Source: Lachnospiraceae bacterium (GTDB lineage: Bacteria > Bacillota > Clostridia > Lachnospirales > Lachnospiraceae). From it: a stretch of DNA of 40,663 nt. Location of the stretch: positions 1 through 40,663 of the forward strand of contig JAAWCS010000028.1 of the NCBI GenBank assembly GCA_022793375.1, in the 5' to 3' direction. The notes under the pieces are model-generated. The model was not told the origin of the DNA. It searched no databases and was given only the letters and a program-made list of their open reading frames with translations. Below, piece by piece: positions 7,671 through 16,462 of this stretch (position 1 is its first letter; every line of letters starts with the position of its first letter). Both the position numbers and the translations under genes were made by a program.

Positions 7671-7916
7671 ATGAAGCTGATAAAGAAAAGCATCATCGAC
7701 GGCAAGGAGGCCAGGCTGGTTTTATTAGACGACAATAAGACGGTACGGATTCTTTATGACAATAAAACCATCTTCTCCGCCGCCAACGATATTTGGGAAA
7801 ACATAAAAGACGAAGAGTGGGCGCAGTACGCTTTAATAAAGATAGAAGCGGAAAAATACGCAAGGAGGAAGAAGGCAAAGGATCGGCTGAAACGTCTCGC
7901 GGAAGAAGTTTTTTAA
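7671..7916 (+). CDS. Small protein of unknown function paired with the HipA-like kinase
   Basis: This 81-aa protein (MKLIKKSIIDGKEARLVLL) has a beta-rich first half and a strongly basic, helical C-terminus rich in lysine and arginine (KYARRKKAKDRLKRL). I do not recognise the family, and it shows no clear helix-turn-helix of the HipB kind. It ends 15 bp before the HipA-like kinase gene, so the two are almost certainly co-transcribed. By position it could be an antitoxin or partner. The start has GGGGGCGGC directly before it, a weak ribosome site; a frame from 7602 adds 23 glycine- and arginine-rich residues and is less likely. Confidence 0.6.
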   Translation: MKLIKKSIIDGKEARLVLLDDNKTVRILYDNKTIFSAANDIWENIKDEEWAQYALIKIEAEKYARRKKAKDRLKRLAEEVF

Positions 7917-7931
7917 GACAGGAGAGCTCCT

Positions 7932-9155
7932 ATGGTATATTTCTTAATGCATGAAAATGCAAAACTGGCCTTGTTCGACTATGAGTCCAGGCGGATCGAC
8001 GCAGTCGTTATCAATAACCACGCAAAGAATCTGCTCCCTTTTTTGAAGAGATCGTCCAAATCTCTTGAATACAGGCTTGCGGATTGGATTTTGAATCGGG
8101 GGATTCCCGTAACAAGACAGGGAATCCAAAAGGATTTGAGCGCCCTCAAAGAAAAAAGCGTCGTTGATTACATGATAAGCAATTTAGGTCTGTCGCTTAC
8201 GGATCATTATTGGATTTGTCCGAAAGACAGCGGCTATTGCTGGGAAAATGTCAATTTATATGAGAATAATTTCACATATACGTACTCGCTGGACTTAAAG
8301 GACGACTTAAAAAGCATTGCCGGAAAGACAAGCTTTGTCCCCAGCGCTTCCTTAAAGGGCGATCTGCGCAAAAAGTGGATTATCGACAAGGACGGCGTCC
8401 GGCGACTGGTAAAAGGCAATTCTAATCACACGTGCCGGCAAAGTTTATGCGAAGTACTGGCTGCCGAGATCCATAAAAGACAAGGGCGATTTGCGTATAC
8501 TCCTTACAGACTGATTCAAATATCTTCCGATGGGCAGGAAATAATCGGATGCGACTGCCCGAATTTTACCGATATTCATACCGAATTTATATCCGCCATC
8601 GACATAGTAAACAGCATTAAAAAGTCAAATGCCAGCAACTATTACGAGGAATATATCGAATACTGCGGACAGCATGGCATGGATCGCGATTCCCTGAGAG
8701 ATTTCATGGAATACCAAATCTTAACCGATTTCGTAATTACCAATACCGATCGCCACTTAAATAATTTTGGCGTGATACGCGACAGCAAAACGCTGCGGTT
8801 TCTGAAGCCGGCGCCGATCTTTGACAGCGGAAACGGCATGTTTTATAATACCGGCCGTATCAAAACCGGCTATGAACTGCTCAACATAAAGGTGAACTCT
8901 TTTCGTAGCTTTGAGGTGGAACTGCTACGATACGTATCAAATCCGGAAGCCATCGACTTAAGCCGGCTGCCGTCGGCCGACGAGGTTTACAGGCTCTTTC
9001 AAAGGGACTTAACGAGCACGGAAGATACCATTGGAAAGCTGGTAAACGCATATCAAAAAAAGATTGAATTCCTGTATGAGCTGCAGCACGGAGTAAAAAT
9101 ATACTCCCATGATTATTTAAGCAAACACAACGTAAAATTGGATAAACGCGAATAA
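7932..9155 (+). CDS. HipA-like serine/threonine kinase-fold protein
   Basis: This 407-aa protein has HipA/CtkA-type kinase signatures. There is a glycine/serine-rich segment SASLKGDLRKKW (138-149), a lysine in RLVKGN (K161), the catalytic NTDRHLNN (271-278, with D273) and the metal-binding FDSG (297-300, with D298). The active site therefore looks complete. HipA kinases phosphorylate targets such as glutamyl-tRNA synthetase and cause dormancy when not neutralised. Here the target is unknown. Residues 1-130 are not the usual HipA N-subdomain. ATG at 7932 follows AGGAG. The gene is more AT-rich than its neighbours, which suggests acquisition, and it forms a pair with the 81-aa gene. Kinase fold is firm; a toxin role is inferred. 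Confidence 0.77.
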   Translation: MVYFLMHENAKLALFDYESRRIDAVVINNHAKNLLPFLKRSSKSLEYRLADWILNRGIPVTRQGIQKDLSALKEKSVVDYMISNLGLSLTDHYWICPKDSGYCWENVNLYENNFTYTYSLDLKDDLKSIAGKTSFVPSASLKGDLRKKWIIDKDGVRRLVKGNSNHTCRQSLCEVLAAEIHKRQGRFAYTPYRLIQISSDGQEIIGCDCPNFTDIHTEFISAIDIVNSIKKSNASNYYEEYIEYCGQHGMDRDSLRDFMEYQILTDFVITNTDRHLNNFGVIRDSKTLRFLKPAPIFDSGNGMFYNTGRIKTGYELLNIKVNSFRSFEVELLRYVSNPEAIDLSRLPSADEVYRLFQRDLTSTEDTIGKLVNAYQKKIEFLYELQHGVKIYSHDYLSKHNVKLDKRE

Positions 9156-9159
9156 AGAC

Positions 9160-9205
9160 AGGCTGCCGCGCCCTCGATTTTGATCGTCAGCACGGCAGCC
9201 TTTTT
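9160..9205. terminator. Bidirectional terminator between the kinase and flavoprotein genes
   Basis: AGGCTGCCG (9160-9168) pairs with CGGCAGCCT (9193-9201), followed by a T-run on the plus strand and a looser T-rich stretch on the minus strand. It serves two convergent genes. Confidence 0.85.
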
Positions 9206-9210
9206 GTCTC

Positions 9211-11133
9211 TTACTCTCCCAGCGCGTAAACAGCGGCCGCCCCGCCGGCCAGAATACCGGAATCCGTGCACAGAAGCTGCGCGTCGCCGGATACATACAC
9301 CTGGTTAAAGTACTTGCCGTTAATCAGTTCACCCGCCGCATACAGGCCTGCGATCGGTGTTCCCTCTGTGGAAAGCACCTGGTTTTCCGCGGTTGTTTTC
9401 AAACCGCCGATTGTACCCATGGTAATGGTCTTGATCTCAACCGCATAGTACGGGCCGTCGCCGACAGGAATCAGCGTCGTCTGCCCCATATCTTCGTCTA
9501 CTCCGGCTTCGCAGAAACCATTGTAGCGCTCGACCTGTTCCACAAAAATCTGCGGATCCATGCCCGTTTTCCCGGCCAGTTCCTCAAGCGTATCCGCTTT
9601 GAACACGGTCTGGTCGTCCACCCGGCCATTCTCCTCCATGAAGTTCACACCCGCTTCAAAACCTTCTGCCGTGAAAATCGAATAAATCTTTCCGGTGCGT
9701 TCCATGGCCTGCGCGAAAGCAATCGAGCGGGGGCCATATAACGCGTTGACGTTAAAGATGCGGGTCCCTTCGCCATCCACGACAAAGTAATTCGCATAGT
9801 TAATCAGGCCATTGAGCGTATCGGGAAAATAGGTGGCATAACCGCCCGCGTCCACGCCGATCGCCAGGTCCATCCACCAGCCGTTTTCGTATACAGCGGC
9901 CCCCAGCGCCTCAGCCATCGTGACGCCGTCTCCTGTGTTGGTCATCGCGGCTGTCGTATACGGAAGAATCCATTCGTTCGGAAAATCCGGACAGAAACGC
10001 TCCATCATCTCCGGACTGGCCGCCCAGCCGCCGCAGGAGAGTATCACCGCCCTGGCATGCACCGTCAGAACGGAGCCGTCCTCCCGTCTGCATTCTACTC
10101 CGGCGACGGTCCCCTGATCGTCGGTCAGAATCTGCACGGCCGGCGTATCATAGTAGATTGAAAAGCCGTCTTGCTTCTCCAGCCAGTTCATGCCTGCCAC
10201 GATATGATCCGCGCCGCCCGCTTCTCCGTCAAAGGCGCCTGTACGCGTATCCGGATAATGCCACACCAAAAAATCACCGCCAAACCCATCGGGGCCCGCA
10301 ATGCCCACGCCGTGGGCCTCCAAAAACTCCACATCCGCCGCCGAGCGTTCGATCATCGCCCGTACCTGATCGCGGTCGGTTTCATCGGCTTTCACCGACT
10401 GATCCTCACACATATTAAAATAATCCATGTAGCCGTCCACATCCAGTTGATAGCCGATCGCTTCCTGCTGCCTGGTGCCGACCGCCGTGATAAAGCCGCC
10501 GGAATATTTGGAGGAACCGCCGGCAGCGCCCGCCTTCTCCACGGCCACCACCGTGGCCCCCGCATCCAGGGCACTCATCGAAGCCGTTACCCCGGCCAGG
10601 CCCATGCCGACCACGACCACATCCGCCGTCACCTCTTCATCGGCCGCCGGTTGTTCCGTGGAAACCTTCCACTGCTCCAAATCGGCTCCCGCCTGCCTGC
10701 AGGCATCCTCCACCGCGCTTAAGACGGCGCGGCTGGTAAACGTCACAGAGCTGACCGCGTCCACCGACAGCGACTGCTTTTCAAGGATTTCAGCCGGGAT
10801 CTGCGTAAGCGCTGCGTCGGCGATGTTGCGCGTCTCGCCATGCTCCACAATCTGAATATCGGTAAGCGCCGACTCGCTGAAGGTCACCGCTACTTTTACG
10901 GTACTTCGTATCCCCGGTGCTTCGGCTGTATACGTCCCCGGCGTATACGCCGCCGTCTTTTCCTCCGGCTGTGTCGCCGCGGCTGTCTCCGTCTGTGCCG
11001 TCGTCTCCGCCGCCTGACTGCTGCCCGGCGCGCCCGCAGACGATGCATCCGGAGTCTGGCCGCAGCCTGCCATCGACAAAATCAGTGTCAGACTCAAAAG
11101 AAATGCCATTGCTTTGGTTGTTGTTTTTTTCAT
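9211..11133 (-). CDS. Secreted flavoprotein reductase (FMN-binding domain plus fumarate-reductase-like FAD domain)
   Basis: This 640-aa lipoprotein has signal peptide and lipobox SMAGC (C24), then a Thr/Ala/Gln-rich linker. An FMN-binding domain follows (about 66-146) with DAVSSVTFTS, where T131 would carry covalent FMN. The FAD-binding fold starts at VVVVGMGLAG (about 172-181) and runs to the end. This architecture is that of the extracellular flavin reductases related to fumarate and urocanate reductases: electrons pass from FMN to FAD to an unsaturated organic acid. The actual acceptor cannot be read from the sequence. The ATG at 11133 follows GGGAGGAG. The divergent LysR gene probably regulates it. 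No ApbE flavin transferase is in the window. Confidence 0.85.
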   Translation of the reverse strand: MKKTTTKAMAFLLSLTLILSMAGCGQTPDASSAGAPGSSQAAETTAQTETAAATQPEEKTAAYTPGTYTAEAPGIRSTVKVAVTFSESALTDIQIVEHGETRNIADAALTQIPAEILEKQSLSVDAVSSVTFTSRAVLSAVEDACRQAGADLEQWKVSTEQPAADEEVTADVVVVGMGLAGVTASMSALDAGATVVAVEKAGAAGGSSKYSGGFITAVGTRQQEAIGYQLDVDGYMDYFNMCEDQSVKADETDRDQVRAMIERSAADVEFLEAHGVGIAGPDGFGGDFLVWHYPDTRTGAFDGEAGGADHIVAGMNWLEKQDGFSIYYDTPAVQILTDDQGTVAGVECRREDGSVLTVHARAVILSCGGWAASPEMMERFCPDFPNEWILPYTTAAMTNTGDGVTMAEALGAAVYENGWWMDLAIGVDAGGYATYFPDTLNGLINYANYFVVDGEGTRIFNVNALYGPRSIAFAQAMERTGKIYSIFTAEGFEAGVNFMEENGRVDDQTVFKADTLEELAGKTGMDPQIFVEQVERYNGFCEAGVDEDMGQTTLIPVGDGPYYAVEIKTITMGTIGGLKTTAENQVLSTEGTPIAGLYAAGELINGKYFNQVYVSGDAQLLCTDSGILAGGAAAVYALGE

Positions 11134-11173
11134 CTGTCTCCTCCCTTTTCTGAAAATTTTCGCCTGTAAAATC

Positions 11174-11203
11174 ATTATATACAACCGTTTATCTTTTTTC
11201 TAA
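11174..11203 (-). promoter_or_regulatory. Likely promoter of the flavoprotein gene
   Basis: On the minus strand TATAAT (11174-11179) is preceded at 18 bp by TTAGAA. The -10 is good; the -35 is weak, as expected for a promoter that needs an activator such as the divergent LysR protein. Confidence 0.5.
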
Positions 11204-11249
11204 CAACTTTTTTTCCATACTTTTCAACTGCTTTTCCATCTCTCGCAAA

Positions 11250-11278
11250 TTGCTTTTAGTTATGCTTTCTTATATAAT
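11250..11278 (+). promoter_or_regulatory. Promoter of the LysR gene
   Basis: TTGCTT (11250-11255) and TATAAT (11273-11278) are 17 bp apart, 41 bp before the ATG. Confidence 0.65.
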
Positions 11279-11319
11279 GAATACGACGGATGCTTGTCTT
11301 ACACCGGAGGGAGTTTGAA

Positions 11320-12207
11320 ATGGAATACCGAAATCTCTACTACTTTCTGCATCTTTGCAAAGACATGAATTACTCGATGGCCGCCGGCAAGCTGTATATC
11401 ACCCAGCAGGCCCTTTCCAAGAGCATCAAGGCTCTGGAGCGGGAGCTTGGCTCCCCTCTGTTCAGCAAAACCCCGGCCGGACTGCGGCTTACTCCCTATG
11501 GGGAAGCCGTCTATCCGATCTGCCGGGAAATGATCCAGCATTTTGAAGCCGGGCTGCAAAAAATCAATTCCATTTCCCGCGACGGCATCGCGCCGATTCG
11601 CCTGGCTATTTCTTACCAAAGCGCCGACTCACTTTCCTTCTCGCTGCTGGAGGATTTTATGCGCGTCCACCCGCATACGCGAATTCTCCCCGAAGCCCTG
11701 CCCGATCTGCCGGCCGAGGAGGCGGTGCTAAGCGGCAAGGCCGATTTCGTCCTCACGATCGGCATCCCGCAGAAAAAAGAGTTTTTTCATTACGAGCGGA
11801 TCCGCCCGCTCCCTTTGTGCATCCTGGTCGGCCCCAACCATCCGCTCAGTCAAAAAAAAGTCCTGCGCATGCAAGACTTAGACCACATGGAACTGCATTG
11901 TGCCGGCTCCCAGTTCAAAACATATCATCTGCTCAAACGCAAAGCAGAGGAAGCCGGCATTACGCTTACCCTGATTCCCACCAGCGGCTATCTATACGCC
12001 ACCTATAAAAATATTTTTACTACCAATCAGGCCATCATCGGCGTCGGCGACAGCCATGAAGAGCTGGGATTTCCAAATGCCCGCCAGCTTCCCTTTGAGG
12101 ACCCGGAGCTGAACTGGGATATTTATTTCTGCTATCGCAAGGATTATGCTTTTACTTTGGCGGAGAGGGAGTTTTGCCAATATATTCTTGGTTTCCGAAG
12201 CCATTGA
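11320..12207 (+). CDS. LysR-family transcriptional regulator
   Basis: This 295-aa protein has an N-terminal winged helix-turn-helix, including YSMAAGKLYITQQALSKSIKALE (about residues 17-39) and SPLFSKTPAGLRLTPYG. An effector-binding domain of the LysR type fills about 90-295. LysR proteins bind a small molecule and control a divergent gene, so the likely target is the flavoprotein reductase, with its substrate as a plausible inducer. The ATG at 11320 follows GGAGGGA. A longer frame from 11290 would have no ribosome site. The gene ends 18 bp from the convergent malic enzyme gene. Family is certain, target inferred. Confidence 0.88.
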   Translation: MEYRNLYYFLHLCKDMNYSMAAGKLYITQQALSKSIKALERELGSPLFSKTPAGLRLTPYGEAVYPICREMIQHFEAGLQKINSISRDGIAPIRLAISYQSADSLSFSLLEDFMRVHPHTRILPEALPDLPAEEAVLSGKADFVLTIGIPQKKEFFHYERIRPLPLCILVGPNHPLSQKKVLRMQDLDHMELHCAGSQFKTYHLLKRKAEEAGITLTLIPTSGYLYATYKNIFTTNQAIIGVGDSHEELGFPNARQLPFEDPELNWDIYFCYRKDYAFTLAEREFCQYILGFRSH

Positions 12208-12225
12208 CCAAAGAAACGGCGCCCC

Positions 12226-13398
12226 TTACGCTCTCGCCACCCCGCTGTCCCTCGCCGCCTGTGCCACGGCGGCCGCTACCGCCGGAGCCACGCGCTCATC
12301 CAACGCGGCCGGGATCACATATTCTGCGTTCACTTCCTCGTCCGCAACCAGGGAGGCAATCGCCTTGGCCGCCGCAATCTTCATCGCGTCGTTGATCTCG
12401 CTGGCCCGCACGTCAAGCGCGCCGCGGAAAATCCCCGGGAAGGCCAGCACGTTGTTGATCTGGTTAGGGAAATCGCTGCGGCCTGTGCCCATGACCGCCA
12501 CGCCGGCCGCCAGCGCTTCCTCGGGCATGATCTCCGGCGTCGGGTTCGCCAGGGCAAACACAACAGGATTCGGCGCCATGCTGCGGATCATCTCGGCCGT
12601 CAATGTACCCGGGCCCGACACACCGATGAATACGTCGGCTCCCCGGATTACCTCGGCCAGACTGCCCTTCTTCCCGGCCCGGTTTGACAGGGCGGCCATT
12701 TCCTCTTTAATCGGGTTTAGCCCCTCCCGCCCTTCATAGATCGCGCCCTTACGGTCGCAGAGCACCACATCCTTCAGCCCCATGGACATTAACAGCTTAA
12801 TGATGGCGATCCCGGCCGCGCCCGCGCCGCTGCAGACGACAGAGATCTGCGACAGCTCCTTCCCGATCAGCTTCAGCGCGTTTAGCATCGCGGCCAGGAC
12901 GACGACCGCGGTCCCGTGCTGGTCGTCGTGGAAAACGGGGATGTCGCAGCGCTCCTTGAGTTTTTTCTCGATCTCAAAGCAGCGCGGCGCGGCGATATCC
13001 TCCAAATTGATACCGCCGAAGCTGCCGGCGATCAGGCTGACCGTATCGACAATCGTATCCACATCCTTTGAACGAATGCAGAGGGGGAACGCGTCCACAT
13101 CGCCGAACGCCTTGAAAAGGACGCATTTTCCCTCCATAACCGGCATCCCGGCCTCCGGACCGATATCCCCCAGGCCCAGCACGGCCGTGCCGTCCGTAAC
13201 CACGGCCACAAGATTATTGCGGCGCGTCAGCTCATAGGACTTATTTACGTCCTTTTGGATCTCCAGACAAGGCGCCGCCACGCCGGGCGTGTAGGCAACC
13301 GCCAGGTCGTGGGCGCTTGTAAGCGGCACGGCCGGCTTAATCCGGATCTTCCCCTTTACGTCATAGTGCAGCTGCAGGCTTTCTTCGCTAATCGTCAT
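12226..13398 (-). CDS. NAD(P)-dependent malic enzyme
   Basis: This 390-aa protein is a short bacterial malic enzyme: the malic N-domain with VAYTPGVAAPCLEI (about 34-47) and VMEGKCVLFKAFGDVDAFPLCI (active-site lysine region), then a Rossmann domain with CSGAGAAGIAIIKLL. It would oxidatively decarboxylate malate to pyruvate with NAD(P)H formation. The C-terminal phosphotransacetylase-like part of MaeB-type enzymes is absent. Its ATG overlaps the stop codon of the nucleoside hydrolase gene (TAATG), so the two are translationally coupled. Why a malic enzyme belongs in a riboside locus is unclear; it might feed pyruvate or NADPH. Confidence 0.9.
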   Translation of the reverse strand: MTISEESLQLHYDVKGKIRIKPAVPLTSAHDLAVAYTPGVAAPCLEIQKDVNKSYELTRRNNLVAVVTDGTAVLGLGDIGPEAGMPVMEGKCVLFKAFGDVDAFPLCIRSKDVDTIVDTVSLIAGSFGGINLEDIAAPRCFEIEKKLKERCDIPVFHDDQHGTAVVVLAAMLNALKLIGKELSQISVVCSGAGAAGIAIIKLLMSMGLKDVVLCDRKGAIYEGREGLNPIKEEMAALSNRAGKKGSLAEVIRGADVFIGVSGPGTLTAEMIRSMAPNPVVFALANPTPEIMPEEALAAGVAVMGTGRSDFPNQINNVLAFPGIFRGALDVRASEINDAMKIAAAKAIASLVADEEVNAEYVIPAALDERVAPAVAAAVAQAARDSGVARA

Positions 13399-14444
13399 TA
13401 TTCGCTCCTTTCATCATGATCCAGGCAGGCAACCAGATCCCCGAATATCAAGTCCCTCTGGCAGTAATTCGCAACCCGGACGCTGTGCCGCAGAGGATCC
13501 GCCTGTCCCCAGGTACAGTCGTCCAAAAGCACCGGCGAGGGCATCCGCGCGGACTGCACCCAGCCGGGGTTTTTCAAAAACGCGATCGTCGAGACGTCCC
13601 ACACCGTTCTTGACCAGGCCACATGGCTGCTGGGAAACTGTGTAAAATACGCTTCATCCTGATCCTCCCGCCCCCGAAGCTGCAGCGTCCGGTGCGTGTG
13701 CGAGCGCGTGAGCGCCTTTTCCATACCCGTAAACTGCTTCAGGATGATATCCGTTAAATACGTCCCGATCCGGCTTTTCCCGTTTAATTTGGCCCTGGCT
13801 TCATCGTCGGAAAAGGACAGAAGCGAAGCCACGTTCATGCAGGGAATCCATACAAGCGGGACGCCGCAGTTGAACAGATGTTGCGCGGCCCGTATGTCCT
13901 GCCCCATGTTGAATTCATAGCCATGCGCAAAATACGGCGGCTGCCCGCCCAGCCAGACGACCACGATATGGTCGGCCAGGGCCGGCTCAAGCATCAGGGC
14001 CGAAGCCACGTTCGTGCAGGCGCCGATCGCCGCTACATACAGAACCTCTTCGCTCTCCATCCCCCGCCGGATCAGGTCGTCCACGGCCTCGCTGCAAACC
14101 GGCTCCCGGCTTTCGGGGATATAGCGCGTCGCCCCGCGAAATATGCGTCCATCACTCTCCATGCCCAGGATGTCATAGATCCGCCGGATCTCCTCATAGC
14201 TTTGCTCCATCCCGATTTCCGGCCGCTCCTCTATGGGATACTCCGGGTTTCCCAGATTTTTGTGAAACACGTTGTGCGAAAAGGGCGCGGCATACACCGC
14301 CTCTACCAAAAAGCGCTCCGGAGAACGCAGCGCCCAGGCAATCGCAAACTGGTCGTCAATCTCGTTTTTGGCGTCGGAATCAATCGCCAGGCGGATTCTT
14401 CCCGCCGGGATTGTCAGCCGTTCTTTTCTTAGTATCTCATCCAT
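13398..14444 (-). CDS. Nucleoside hydrolase-like protein
   Basis: This 348-aa protein belongs to the inosine/uridine-preferring nucleoside hydrolase family. It has the calcium-binding aspartate cluster DSDAKNEIDDQ (about residues 23-33), the EFNMGQD segment and a late WDVSTIAFL segment. The N-terminal cluster is the NEIDDQ variant rather than classic DPGIDD, so the base or sugar preference may differ. Enzymes of this family split a riboside into base and ribose in the cytoplasm. The ATG at 14444 has GGAG seven bases upstream; another ATG at 14450 sits too close to that site. The stop overlaps the malic enzyme start. A ribokinase upstream would take the released ribose. Confidence 0.82.
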   Translation of the reverse strand: MDEILRKERLTIPAGRIRLAIDSDAKNEIDDQFAIAWALRSPERFLVEAVYAAPFSHNVFHKNLGNPEYPIEERPEIGMEQSYEEIRRIYDILGMESDGRIFRGATRYIPESREPVCSEAVDDLIRRGMESEEVLYVAAIGACTNVASALMLEPALADHIVVVWLGGQPPYFAHGYEFNMGQDIRAAQHLFNCGVPLVWIPCMNVASLLSFSDDEARAKLNGKSRIGTYLTDIILKQFTGMEKALTRSHTHRTLQLRGREDQDEAYFTQFPSSHVAWSRTVWDVSTIAFLKNPGWVQSARMPSPVLLDDCTWGQADPLRHSVRVANYCQRDLIFGDLVACLDHDERSE

Positions 14445-14530
14445 CTTCATTCTCCATACTGCTATTATCTGAAACATTCACGGGCCGTTGGCGCACCCTC
14501 CGGGTATCGAAAGGAGGACGCAGAAAGGGC

Positions 14531-14570
14531 CGGCGATGAGCGCTTTCCCGCCGCGGCCGCTTTTTCGGTT
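14531..14570 (-). other. GC-rich hairpin between ribokinase and nucleoside hydrolase genes
   Basis: On the minus strand GGCCGCGGCG pairs, with one bulge, with CGCCGGCC, followed only by CTTTC. It is too weak in T for a full terminator and may reduce read-through or stabilise an mRNA end within the operon. Confidence 0.35.
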
Positions 14571-14582
14571 CTCTGTGCCATA

Positions 14583-15455
14583 TTATAAAAGCTGTGACGC
14601 ATAGGGGATTGCCAGCGCCGCGCCGGCCTTTGTTACAGCCAGCGCCGACGCTTTGGCCGCCCGCTCAAGGCAGATTTCCATCGGATCGCCCTTTACCATA
14701 TGGGCCAGCAGGTAGCCGGTAAACGTATCGCCCGCGCCCGTCGTATCCACTGCCTCCACCGGGTATATTCCCTGATGCAGGCGTTCCCCCCGATGGGCAT
14801 AGACGGAACCCTTTTCTCCCAGCGTAAGCACCACCTTGGCCTGGGGAAAACGGCGCTCCATTTCCGCAAGGATCTCCTTGCTGTCCTCCCGGCCCGTAAT
14901 CATCCGCCCCTCGTCCTCGTTCATAATAAAGAAATCGACACGGCTTAGATCGCAGGCCGTCACCTCCTCGTTCATCGGCGACGGATTCAGTACGACGGTC
15001 AGGCCTTTTTCATCGGCACGCTCCATCAGATAGCGGATCTCGTTGATCTCATTCTGTAATAAAAGGATATCTCCTGCCGCAAAAAAGTCAAGTACCTGGT
15101 CGCAAAACGCACGGGTATTTTTCCGGTTGGCCCCGCCGCTTAATACAATGCAGTTCTGGCCGCAGGCGTCCACCTGGATAAAGGCTTTTCCGGTGCCCTC
15201 CTCCACCTGCCGCACAAACCGGCAGTCCACGCCGTCCTTTTCCAGCAGCTCCTTTAAAAAGGCCCCGTCCTCGCCGATCAGGCCGGCATGATACACCTCG
15301 CTCCCGGCCCGGGCGACCGCCAGGCTCTGGTTTAAGCCTTTTCCGCCGGGAAAACGCTGCTCTCCGGTCGAATCGACTGTTTGTCCCGGGCGTACAATCT
15401 CCTCTACGTGAAACGTATAGTCAATATTCAGGGAACCAAAATTGACAATCTTCAT
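14583..15455 (-). CDS. rbsK: Ribokinase-like PfkB-family sugar kinase
   Basis: This 290-aa protein has the PfkB signatures: GSLNID near the N-terminus, GGKGLNQSLAVARAG (37-51) and the catalytic DTTGAGDTF (237-245, with D243 as base). The GGKGxNQ pattern is typical of ribokinases, which convert ribose to ribose 5-phosphate. The ATG at 15455 follows GGAGGA. The longer frame from 15608 overlaps the upstream ATPase gene and adds non-conserved residues. It follows the ABC importer genes by 41 bp and precedes the nucleoside hydrolase gene, which fits use of ribose freed from ribosides. It is the second ribokinase domain at this locus, the other being fused to a LacI regulator. Confidence 0.85.
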   Translation of the reverse strand: MKIVNFGSLNIDYTFHVEEIVRPGQTVDSTGEQRFPGGKGLNQSLAVARAGSEVYHAGLIGEDGAFLKELLEKDGVDCRFVRQVEEGTGKAFIQVDACGQNCIVLSGGANRKNTRAFCDQVLDFFAAGDILLLQNEINEIRYLMERADEKGLTVVLNPSPMNEEVTACDLSRVDFFIMNEDEGRMITGREDSKEILAEMERRFPQAKVVLTLGEKGSVYAHRGERLHQGIYPVEAVDTTGAGDTFTGYLLAHMVKGDPMEICLERAAKASALAVTKAGAALAIPYASQLL

Positions 15456-15496
15456 ATGCTCCTCCTGTTGCTTGTTAAAACCAATGCAGCCATTTG

Positions 15497-16462
15497 TCAT
15501 GAACATTTCCCACAGGCGACAAAGTGGCCGGGCGCGACCTCCCTGAGGGCCGGTACTCCCTGGCGGCATTCCTCGCTGCAGACCGGGCACCGCTTGCAGA
15601 AGCGGCACTCGTCCGGCAGATTGATCGGCGATACCACCTCGCCCTGGATCAGCGCTTCGCCCCGGGCCTCATGGATCTCGGGCACAGGGATCGCGGACAA
15701 CAGCGCCTTCGTGTACGGATGCAGGGGATTGTCAAACAGCTCCCTTACCGGCGCTTTCTCCACAATGCTTCCCAGATACATGACGGCAATCTCGTCGGCA
15801 AAATGGTTGACGACCGACAAATTGTGGGTAATAAATATGTACGTCAGGCCGCGCTCCTTCTGCAGATCCTGCAAAAGGTTCAAAATCTGAGCCTGGATCG
15901 ACACATCTAACGCCGACACCGGCTCGTCGCAGACGATTAGCTTCGGCGACAGAGACAAGGCCCTGGCAATCCCGATGCGCTGCCGGCGGCCGCCGTCCAG
16001 CTCGTGAGGATACGCGTTGTAGAGACGCTCGGCCAGTCCCACGGTGCCCATCAGCTCAAGCACAAGCTCCTCCGTTTTCTGCGCCAGCTCCCGGCCGCTC
16101 CCTGTAAGCACCTTATGGTAACTCAAGGGTTCCGCAATCAGCTGGCTTACGGTCATCCTCGGATCCAGAGAAGAAAAGGGATCCTGAAAAATGATCTGCA
16201 TATCCTTGCGAAGCCGGGTCATCTCCTTTGCCGGGATCCTGGTAATGTCCTTCCCCTCAAAATGAATCTCGCCGGAGGTCGGCTCGATCAGGCGCAGGAT
16301 CGTCCGGCCTGTCGTCGATTTGCCGCAGCCCGATTCGCCCACAATACCCAGCGTCTTGCCGCGCTCCAGAGAAAAACTTACGTTGTCGACGGCATGGACA
16401 TTCCCTTTTTTGGTATGAAAGTATTTCTTCAGATTTTTCACTTCAAGAATCACATCTGACAT
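15497..16462 (-). CDS. Opp/Dpp-type ABC importer ATPase, F subunit
   Basis: This 321-aa ATPase has Walker [10 protein letters not shown], the signature region [16 protein letters not shown] (a D-G-G form common in clostridial OppF-like proteins) and Walker [15 protein letters not shown]-terminal cysteine cluster ([14 protein letters not shown]) is typical of the oligopeptide/dipeptide subfamily. It would energise import through the B and C permeases. Its start overlaps the stop of the D-subunit gene. GTG at 16465 or ATG at 16462 are both possible, and GGAGG eight bases away favours the ATG. Subfamily is certain, substrate inferred from context. Confidence 0.88.
   Translation of the reverse strand: MSDVILEVKNLKKYFHTKKGNVHAVDNVSFSLERGKTLGIVGESGCGKSTTGRTILRLIEPTSGEIHFEGKDITRIPAKEMTRLRKDMQIIFQDPFSSLDPRMTVSQLIAEPLSYHKVLTGSGRELAQKTEELVLELMGTVGLAERLYNAYPHELDGGRRQRIGIARALSLSPKLIVCDEPVSALDVSIQAQILNLLQDLQKERGLTYIFITHNLSVVNHFADEIAVMYLGSIVEKAPVRELFDNPLHPYTKALLSAIPVPEIHEARGEALIQGEVVSPINLPDECRFCKRCPVCSEECRQGVPALREVAPGHFVACGKCS

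Noticed and set aside
15497..16462. Unusual ATPase signature (DGGRRQR) as a sign of inactivity
   Set aside because: The D-G-G form is common in the clostridial OppF-like subfamily and the other ATPase motifs are intact.
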